Source: JAAYAY01 sp964429355 (GTDB taxonomy: Bacteria > Planctomycetota > Planctomycetia > Pirellulales > Thermoguttaceae). From it: a DNA stretch of 7,200 nucleotides. The first letter of the stretch is position 1; the number at the start of each line of letters is the position of its first letter. Both the position numbers and the translations under genes were made by a program. The notes below the pieces were generated by a model that saw only the letters and a list, made by a program, of their open reading frames with translations, searched no databases and was not told the origin of the DNA. Below are positions 1 to 7,200 of the stretch, piece after piece. The stretch spans positions 1 to 7,200 of the forward strand of contig CAYSCH010000448.1 in NCBI GenBank assembly GCA_964429355.1, written 5' to 3'.

Positions 1-2
1 AC

Positions 3-104
3 TACGGAGACCTGCCGGGACTCGCCGACTTCCGGGTCATGGGACTCTGCAAGCACGGTTTTCACTGGATGCGCTACCCCGGAGGGACCATCGTCCATAC
101 GTGA
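3..104 (+). CDS. C-terminal end of an unidentified protein (5' part outside the window)
   Basis: Reading frame 3 is open from the window edge to TGA at 102-104 and gives 33 residues that end ...MRYPGGTIVHT. I do not recognise the family. Support for coding is indirect. Third codon positions are strongly G/C, and the residue mix (Gly, Leu, Phe, Trp, His, Met) looks like protein, while frame 1 over the same bases is Ser/Thr-rich and looks off-frame. The stop overlaps a GTG at 101-103 in the GTGA pattern common in operons, and glycosyltransferase-like sequence begins straight after it. It could therefore be the last gene of a surface-polysaccharide operon, but that is inference from context. With only 33 residues visible it could also be chance. 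Confidence 0.4.
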   Translation, partial: YGDLPGLADFRVMGLCKHGFHWMRYPGGTIVHT

Positions 105-252
105 TCGAGTCACCTTCTGCATCAAGACGATCCATCGGCCCCGGTGCCGTGCCGCGCTGATTGGCTCGGTCTACGAGCACTGCGGCGACCAGCAGCCAGC
201 GATCCACGTCCTGGACGACGGTCGGCCCGACCTGCGGTTTTCGAAGCACTGC
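101..252 (+). pseudogene. Glycosyltransferase (family 2-like) N-terminal fragment, truncated
   Basis: Frame 1 from 109 reads VTFCIKTIHRPRC..., then a predicted helix (ALIGSVYEHCGD), then AIHVLDDGRPDLRFS up to 243. This is the usual opening of GT-A fold family-2-type glycosyltransferases: a first beta strand with a 'xKTxxRP' turn, a helix, and a second strand ending in an Asp-Asp that contacts the nucleotide sugar. After about residue 45 the resemblance stops in all three frames. The donor-metal DxD region, acceptor site and C-terminal half are absent, so this cannot be an active enzyme. No good start lies in this frame. The likely original start, GTG 101 overlapping the upstream TGA, is in frame 2, so one base appears to have been lost between 104 and 111. 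Loss of match coincides with the start of the direct-repeat region. Family assignment rests on motif memory only. Confidence 0.5.
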
Positions 253-259
253 CTTCAGG

Positions 260-346
260 GGCTATCACGTGTGGTGGCGTGTCGGTGGCGAGAGGAACTG
301 AGCGCGGGGCAAGCCCACGCGGCTATCACGTGTGGTGGTGTGTCGG
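260..346. repeat. Pair of 26-bp direct repeats, 61 bp apart
   Basis: Copies lie at 260-285 and 321-346 and match at 25 of 26 positions, with C/T at the 19th base. Each begins GGCTATCACGTGTGGTGG and contains the palindrome CACGTG. The spacing of 61 bp is close to six helical turns, so both copies would face the same side of the DNA. In the second copy, CCACGCG (315-321) can pair with CGTGTGG (329-335) around a 7-nt loop with one G-U pair; the first copy lacks the left arm. It may be a pair of protein-binding sites, a short dispersed repeat, or the scar of a duplication at the break of the glycosyltransferase. Confidence 0.6.
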
Positions 347-635
347 CCATGTGTGACATGCGTATGCATTGGCCTTACCTGTCTTGCCTAGTCTTGTCAA
401 ATTTGGTAGCTGGCACTTTCTCCGGTCGTTTTACTGGGGAGAATTGCCGATTTGGCCGATTAGAAGGGGTATTCGGCTCAATTAGTCGGGAGCGGTTGGG
501 AGGGATGTGCGGACTGCGGGTGGTCGCTTATCCGCTATTGGCATTTGCCAGAGGAATCGGCCCCGATTAGGGATTGAGTCGGACTCTGTGAGAAACGTGG
601 GGCGGCGGTTGCGGCGGGATCGCGGGTTGCCGGCG

Positions 636-652
636 CCGGTCAAGGAGACCGG
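636..652 (+). promoter_or_regulatory. Hairpin displaying a Shine-Dalgarno sequence in its loop
   Basis: CCGGTC (636-641) and GACCGG (647-652) are perfect complements around the 5-nt loop AAGGA. Together with the next G this loop is an AAGGAG ribosome binding site 9 nt before GTG 657, which is in frame with the 280-aa gene. It may either offer the site to the ribosome or mark translation from the earlier GTG. A second site, GAGGGGAG at 689-696, stands 5 nt before ATG 702 and is my preferred start. In DNA this GC-rich, a 6-bp stem can arise by chance. Confidence 0.3.
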
Positions 653-701
653 ATAGGTGGAGGATAGGCCGAGGAGCATGACGGGACCGAGGGGAGTAGC
701 G

Positions 702-1544
702 ATGTTGTTGAATTCCATTGGCGGCAGCAGGGAATCGGCGGCAACTCAGGACCGCAGTGCGGAGCATGCGGTCCAAGGCGTGTTCAGCGAGGTTCTTTCG
801 GCCGTGGGGCGGGAGGGATACGCCTCGGCCGCCGCGGTCCCGACGGAGCGGACGTTGAACGAGGAGATCAGGACGTCGTGGTCGGACTGGTTCGATGGAG
901 AGTGCCGCAGTGGGCGATACCAGGGGCAAGCCGAGGCGGAACGGCTGAAGGAAACCTACGGCCAGATCCTCGTGCGTGCGTTGGAGAACGGCGGGTATGC
1001 TGATCCGAAGGCATTTTTGCGGAGTCTTTCAACCGAGGACCTGGCGGTTGCCCAGGAGATCCATCGCCTGGCAGACCGGGTGGCCGTGGACGAGCTTTCG
1101 GAAGAAGGGGCGTTGAACCTACTAATTCCTCCTCCCGCCCAGGTGGACTTGGACCGTGACGGGCTGACCCGATCGGGAGCTGCCTGGGGTTTGCGTTTTC
1201 CCGACAGCAACACTCCGCCGGCCGTCGTTCAGGCCTGGGAGGAGGCCACGGCGGGGATGAGTATGAAGGATCGCATGCTCTACGAGTTTAAAATGAAGCT
1301 TCCGCTGCTGACAGCCAATATCGCATGCGATGAGGAGGGACGATTCGTCCACTGTTACGGGCCGGGCGATCCCGGATTCACCAATCCGATGGCGTCGGAC
1401 GACTATTCCTACGTTGAGGCTGCTCAGGAGCGGCTGGATTACCTGGAACGGTTCCGCAACCAGATGCCCGCCGGGCGATACGAGGCGGATACGTCGTTCT
1501 GGACGAAGCTGCGCGGATTGCTGATCGAGTTCGGGGCAGAGTGA
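702..1544 (+). CDS. Conserved hypothetical protein of planctomycete type, 280 aa
   Basis: Function unknown; the sequence resembles a family of planctomycete hypothetical proteins that I cannot name. It has no signal peptide, membrane segment or catalytic motif that I recognise, so it is probably cytoplasmic. Visible landmarks are an aromatic patch SWSDWFD (about residues 59-65), a helical stretch to about residue 130, the loop DLDRDGLT (149-156), whose D-x-D-x-D-G pattern resembles the start of an EF-hand or dockerin calcium loop, and a Tyr/Phe-rich C-terminal helix ending LRGLLIEFGAE. I chose ATG 702 because GAGGGGAG lies 5 nt upstream and the codons before it (AGG, AGG, ATA-like usage) are unlike the rest. 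GTG 657 (295 aa) has AAGGAG 9 nt upstream and remains possible; ATG 678 has its purine run too close. The gene stands alone: a gene-poor stretch lies before it and decayed sequence after it. Third positions are G/C-rich throughout, and the frame is intact. Confidence 0.85.
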   Translation: MLLNSIGGSRESAATQDRSAEHAVQGVFSEVLSAVGREGYASAAAVPTERTLNEEIRTSWSDWFDGECRSGRYQGQAEAERLKETYGQILVRALENGGYADPKAFLRSLSTEDLAVAQEIHRLADRVAVDELSEEGALNLLIPPPAQVDLDRDGLTRSGAAWGLRFPDSNTPPAVVQAWEEATAGMSMKDRMLYEFKMKLPLLTANIACDEEGRFVHCYGPGDPGFTNPMASDDYSYVEAAQERLDYLERFRNQMPAGRYEADTSFWTKLRGLLIEFGAE

Positions 1545-1608
1545 TTCGGGGCGTGCGCCGACCGCTTGCACTCCTGGTTCGACGGCACCACCGGAAACAC
1601 GATTCTAG

Positions 1609-1815
1609 CTGGAACGAATACCGACGGCCGGTCTGCTCGATGGCATCGAGACCGCCGGAGGTTTGGGCGGTCAGGTCGACAACTTCCACGACTCCAACAC
1701 CATCTGGAACATTGAGGTCGGTCCGGGCAGCCCTGACGCCAGTGGTTACCTCTTCGCCGAGATCTAGTCATCTCGGATAGAGGGCCTGGCCTGGGAGGAC
1801 TCCAATCACGACGGG
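1609..1815 (+). pseudogene. Remnant of an SdrD-B-like surface protein domain boundary
   Basis: Frame 1 (codons starting at 1609) reads LERIPTAGLLDGIETAGG, continues to ...NFHDSNTIWNIEVG, and ends SGYLFAEI before TAG 1765-1767. In the same frame it resumes at 1777 with IEGLAWEDSNHDG. This is the junction between two SdrD-B-like (Cna-B-type, immunoglobulin-like) repeats in large planctomycete surface proteins: '...IQPxGLLDGIDTAG...' , '...DSNxI...', '...YLFAEI', then '..IxGxVWEDxNxDG'. The match runs straight through the stop, so a nonsense change seems to have hit a once-open frame. After 1815 the pattern is lost in every frame, and before 1609 the frame is closed by TAG 1606-1608. Parts of the preceding sequence (1575-1630) look protein-like in frame 3 (WFDGTTGNTILAGTNTDG), which suggests an indel near 1630. 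No product is expected. Domain recognition is from memory of the family pattern. Confidence 0.6.
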
Positions 1816-2243
1816 GCCCGGTGGGAACGATCGACCGAGTGTGACTCGATTGCGTCTGGTTCCACCGGGAGGGCAGGACCACGTTGCTGGCAAATGACTT
1901 GGTCCCCGCGGCTCTCCTTGTCCGCAGAACCGCACTGGAGAGGCCTCCGGCGGCACGACTACAGAAACTGGACCCAGAACGCCAACAAGACGAAGAGCGA
2001 GCTCGCGAGGGCCTCTGGATCGTGTCAGGAGAGATCGGAGACGGTCTCTTGACCATCACCATGCAATGGGTTGGGGATCAGCGGGAACTGAACGCAGCGC
2101 GGGTTGCGAGGGAACCAGCGGCGGCCACCCCTGGGGCGACGTCGCGCTAGCAGCCGGCCCGGCTGGCACCACCAGCTCTCCGCCGGACCGGATGTATCCC
2201 CAGGAACGACTCAACGGGCGAGTGGCCTGCGGGAAACGCCAGT
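1816..2243. other. Probably decayed sequence without a clear gene
   Basis: No intact gene is convincing. Frame 3 is open from TTG 1884 to TAG 2148-2150 (88 residues). Its middle part, ...REGLWIVSGEIGDG..., has a faint look of the 'xGxWxVVSxExxG' opening of planctomycete TIGR03067-type domains, but the flanks look random and no ribosome binding site precedes it. Two overlapping, mutually exclusive short hairpins lie at 2151-2165 (CAGCCGG, C, CCGGCTG) and 2162-2176 (GCTGG, CACCA, CCAGC); neither is followed by a T-run. The simplest reading is that the SdrD-B-like remnant upstream continues to decay through here. Confidence 0.4.
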
Positions 2244-2269
2244 GGAACGGGGGTCGAAAGGGACGTTAT
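2244..2269 (+). promoter_or_regulatory. Candidate ECF-type promoter of the sigma factor gene
   Basis: GGAAC at 2244-2248 and CGTTAT at 2264-2269 are separated by 15 bp. ECF sigma factors typically use a GGAAC -35 and a CGTC/CGTT -10 spaced 15-17 bp apart. The element sits about 115 bp before the sigma start and would fit autoregulation. It is the only GGAAC I found upstream of a gene here with a CGTT-like partner at the right distance. The specificity of this sigma group is not known to me, so this is a pattern match only. Confidence 0.3.
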
Positions 2270-2347
2270 TCGAGGCGCGGTGTTCAGTGTAGAATCGCCC
2301 GGAACCCATCCACGGCAGTACTACCTATGGCGGATCCCCTGGCTGGC

Positions 2348-2356
2348 TGGTATAAC
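2348..2356 (+). promoter_or_regulatory. Candidate extended -10 element before the sigma factor gene
   Basis: TGGTATAAC (TG, one base, TATAAC) matches a housekeeping extended -10 box at five of six hexamer positions. It lies 28 nt before the chosen start at 2385. No good TTGACA-like -35 lies 16-18 bp upstream (TGGCGG at 2328-2333), but extended -10 promoters can do without one. It is an alternative or addition to the ECF-like element at 2244-2269. Confidence 0.3.
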
Positions 2357-2384
2357 CTGGGGCACAGGCCCTTGTCTGAAAGCC

Positions 2385-2948
2385 ATGTCCATGACTGACG
2401 TCACCCAGATTCTAAACGCCATCGAACAGGGCGACCCCTCCGCCGCTGAACAGCTCTTGCCGCTGGTCTACGACGAACTGCGGAAGCTGGCGGCTCAGAA
2501 GATGGCCCAGGAGGCTCCTGGCCAGACTTTGCAGGCTACGGCCTTGGTGCATGATGCATACATCCGTCTGGTGGCTGCTAACAAGGCCGAGCATTGGAAC
2601 AGCCGGGGGCACTTCTTTGGGGCGGCCGCGGAGGCCATGCGGCGAATCCTGGTCGAAAAGGCCCGTCGCAAACGTAGCCCCAGACACGGCGGCTCCTTTC
2701 TGCGCCACGAGCTTGTTGAAGCTGAACTGGCGTCGCCCGTGGCTCCTGAGAGACTCCTGGCTTTAGACGACGCACTGACGAAGCTCGCCGGTCAGGATCC
2801 CAAAGTTGCCGAACTGGTCAAACTCCGCTATTTCGCCGGTCTCACAATCAAACAGGCGGCCGAGATCCTCGACGTTTCACCCCGAACGGCAAATCAACAC
2901 TGGGCATACGCCAAAGCCTGGCTGCGCGAAGAGATCGACGGCAATTAG
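2385..2948 (+). CDS. ECF-type RNA polymerase sigma factor (Sigma70_ECF / TIGR02999-like), 187 aa
   Basis: Directs RNA polymerase to a dedicated promoter set. It has the two ECF regions. Sigma-2 spans about residues 20-97, with LVHDAYIRL (54-62) and the conserved HFFGAAAEAMRRILVE (76-91), followed by the basic ARRKR. Sigma-4 spans about 128-182, with the helix-turn-helix FAGLTIKQAAEILDVSPRTA (150-169) and the following helix. Length is normal for the family, with no C-terminal sensory extension and no membrane segment. The opening VTQILNAIEQGDPSAAEQLL is typical of planctomycete members. Start: ATG 2385 (MSMTDVTQ) or ATG 2391 (MTDVTQ); both lack a strong ribosome binding site, and the frame is open further upstream without family similarity. 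The kinase gene follows after 113 nt and no anti-sigma gene is present, so control by the kinase is the likely mode, known for kinase-associated ECF groups in planctomycetes. Here that is inference from order. Confidence 0.95.
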   Translation: MSMTDVTQILNAIEQGDPSAAEQLLPLVYDELRKLAAQKMAQEAPGQTLQATALVHDAYIRLVAANKAEHWNSRGHFFGAAAEAMRRILVEKARRKRSPRHGGSFLRHELVEAELASPVAPERLLALDDALTKLAGQDPKVAELVKLRYFAGLTIKQAAEILDVSPRTANQHWAYAKAWLREEIDGN

Positions 2949-2949
2949 T

Positions 2950-2968
2950 CCCCACGCAGAGGGGTTTT
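2950..2968 (+). terminator. Weak terminator-like hairpin between sigma and kinase genes
   Basis: CCCC (2950-2953) pairs with GGGG (2961-2964) around a 7-nt loop and is followed at once by TTTT (2965-2968), with a second TTTT a few bases on (after CGCG). It starts two bases after the sigma stop codon. A 4-bp stem is short for an intrinsic terminator, so if it acts at all it would lower, not stop, transcription into the kinase gene, and could set the sigma:kinase ratio. A TTGACG at 2998-3003 with TATTGT at 3019-3024 (15-bp spacer) is a poor promoter match for separate kinase expression. Confidence 0.25.
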
Positions 2969-3061
2969 CGCGTTTTCGGCGTTTCTACCTGCGCAAATTG
3001 ACGGTTTCTCTCGCACTGTATTGTGGAGCCCGTTTGAGGCCATCCTGAAAGAGAGTCTGCC

Positions 3062-6656
<3,595 letters not shown>

Positions 6657-6670
<14 letters not shown>

Positions 6671-6737
6671 AAGCGGCCCTCACCCACGGGCGTGGAGCCA
6701 GTTCCACTCTCCGAGTTCCGCTTTCCACTTCCCGCTT
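6657..6737. repeat. Imperfect 20-bp inverted repeat spanning the kinase stop codon
   Basis: The left arm (6657-6676, core GCGGAAAGCTGAAAGCGG) and the right arm (6718-6737, core CCGCTTTCCACTTCCCGC) are complementary at 16 of 20 positions, with a 41-nt loop. The left arm contains the kinase TGA (6668-6670). Inside the loop is a smaller perfect palindrome, CCACGGGCGTGG (6684-6695). No T-run follows, so it is not a canonical intrinsic terminator. It may protect the mRNA 3' end, act in Rho-dependent termination, or be a short dispersed element. Confidence 0.45.
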
Positions 6738-6797
6738 CAGAGAAAAGCGGCCAGGGAGGCCCAAGGCGCCAACCCGGTTCCTCCCCGGCCCGGTGTT

Positions 6798-6849
6798 CCC
6801 CGCACGCTCACTTACGCTGCGCGCTGGGGGCTCACGCTGTTTTTATTTT
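6798..6849 (+). terminator. GC-rich hairpin followed at a distance by a T-rich run
   Basis: CCCCGCACGC (6798-6807) can pair with GCGCGCTGGGG (6819-6829) in nine base pairs, with one A-C mismatch and a bulged T, around an 11-nt loop. A T-rich run (6840-6849, TTTTTATTTT) comes 10 nt after the stem, too far for a textbook terminator. The GCTCACTTACGCTGCGCGCT segment resembles short GC-rich repeats that I associate with planctomycete intergenic DNA, though this cannot be checked here. It may end the sigma-kinase transcript or form part of the 5' leader of the next gene. Confidence 0.3.
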
Positions 6850-6881
6850 ACCACCGCCACCAACTATCGAGGAGTCTGAAT

Positions 6882-7200
6882 ATGTCCGTTAACCTGTTCA
6901 ATCGCCTTCGTTCCGGTGCCACGCGAACCACTGGCCGAACCTTGTCACGCCGCGGTCGCAGACGCGTTTTCGAGGCGCTCGAAGACCGCCAGATGCTCAA
7001 CGGGAGCAGTCTGCTCCAGATCCTGAGTAACCCCACACCAGCCGACTCGGACTCTTTTGGGCAGTCGGTGGCGGTATCGGGAAACACGGTGGTCATGGGG
7101 GCGTCCGGGGATGACACCGGCGCGACGGGCGCCGGCGCCGCCTATATCTTCGACGCTACCGGCAATCTACTCCGGACGCTCAACAACCCCACACCGGCTG
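6882..7200 (+). CDS. FG-GAP repeat surface protein with LEPR-XLL-like N-terminus (partial, 3' end outside window)
   Basis: Probably an exported or surface-attached beta-propeller protein. The first 106 residues are visible. A basic Arg-rich head (about 7-28, ending SRRGRRR) leads into VFEALEDRQMLNG (29-41), a variant of the LEPR-XLL motif found at the N-terminus of many planctomycete extracellular proteins. It then enters FG-GAP-type repeats: SFGQSVAVSGNTVVMGASGD (58-77), then DDTGATGAGAAYIFD, then LLRTLNNPTPA. NPTPA occurs at 50-54 and 102-106, a period of 52 residues, so a second repeat starts exactly at the window edge. Asp/Gly-rich loops (GDDTG) fit calcium binding, as in integrin-like FG-GAP propellers. 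ATG 6882 is well supported: GAGGAG (6869-6874) lies 7 nt upstream and the LEPR-like motif stands at its usual distance. It follows the kinase after 211 nt and may be a separate transcript. Total length and C-terminal domains (dockerin, cadherin or other) cannot be seen. Confidence 0.9.
   Translation, partial: MSVNLFNRLRSGATRTTGRTLSRRGRRRVFEALEDRQMLNGSSLLQILSNPTPADSDSFGQSVAVSGNTVVMGASGDDTGATGAGAAYIFDATGNLLRTLNNPTPA

Larger units (their letters stand above)
253..701. other. Gene-poor stretch between the glycosyltransferase remnant and the 280-aa gene
   Basis: No convincing gene is visible on either strand. The stretch holds a 26-bp direct repeat pair (260-285 and 321-346) and a section at about 361-480 that is clearly richer in A/T than its surroundings, as expected of a promoter region. 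I find no good -35/-10 pair there: TTGTCA at 394-399 has no matching -10 at 16-18 bp. From 580 the sequence becomes very GC-rich and ends in a hairpin (636-652) and two possible ribosome binding sites for the next gene. Frame 1 stays open to 570, but the repeat copies fall in different frames of it and its composition is not protein-like. Confidence 0.5.

Noticed and set aside
37..249. - strand frame with a hydrophobic stretch (WLLVAAVLV)
   Set aside because: It is the antisense of the glycosyltransferase-like segment, whose + strand motifs are more specific.
411..430. Sigma-54-like promoter at TGGCAC
   Set aside because: TGGCAC at 411-416 has no GC/TTGC element at the required spacing downstream.
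1..570. One frame (frame 1) without a stop for 189 codons, Cys-rich
   Set aside because: Only 109-243 looks like protein. The two direct-repeat copies fall in different phases of the frame, residues before 100 look off-frame, and there is no start or ribosome binding site. The long openness is mildly unusual, but it is not a gene.
1439..2062. Open 207-codon frame on the - strand across the end of the 280-aa gene and the remnant region
   Set aside because: The translation is Arg/Ser/Pro-rich and patternless, overlaps the intact gene end, and conflicts with the SdrD-B-like signal on the + strand.
2151..2176. Two overlapping GC-rich hairpins as a terminator or riboswitch
   Set aside because: No T-run, no gene ending just before, and short GC stems are expected by chance in such DNA.
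2280..2384. In-frame upstream extension of the sigma factor
   Set aside because: The 35 extra residues (…YYLWRIPWLAGITWG…) do not fit the family, which starts close to VTQILNAIEQG, and the stretch contains promoter-like sequence.

Overview
The window looks like high-GC planctomycete DNA. Three things point there: an ECF sigma factor of the Sigma70_ECF / TIGR02999 type, followed directly by a very large membrane-anchored Ser/Thr kinase with a TPR-like outer half, and then a surface FG-GAP protein whose N-terminus carries the arginine-rich 'LE-x-R-x-(M)L' (LEPR-XLL-like) motif. All convincing genes are on the + strand.

Layout. 1-104: the C-terminal end of an unidentified gene. 101-252: the first ~45 residues of a family-2-type glycosyltransferase, broken off soon after its nucleotide-sugar strand, so the left edge may be the decayed end of a surface-polysaccharide cluster. 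253-701: no gene; it holds a 26-bp direct repeat pair (260-285, 321-346), a relatively AT-rich stretch, and a hairpin that displays a Shine-Dalgarno sequence. 702-1544: an intact conserved-hypothetical gene (280 aa). 1545-2243: mostly decayed sequence, with a clear remnant of an SdrD-B-like surface-protein domain (1609-1815, interrupted by an in-frame stop). 2244-2384: leader of the sigma gene with two candidate promoters, one of them ECF-like. 2385-2948: ECF sigma factor. 3062-6670: kinase-TPR protein. 6671-6881: spacer with two imperfect hairpins. 6882-7200 and beyond: start of the FG-GAP protein, cut by the window edge.

How the genes may work together. The sigma and kinase genes are 113 nt apart, with no anti-sigma gene between them, which is the arrangement of planctomycete kinase-associated ECF sigma factors. 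The likely model, inferred rather than shown, is that the kinase senses something through its outer TPR-like region and controls the sigma factor by phosphorylation or direct contact, in place of an anti-sigma factor. The LEPR/FG-GAP gene next door may be a target or simply a neighbour. The remnants upstream (glycosyltransferase, SdrD-B-like) suggest that cell-surface genes turn over quickly here.
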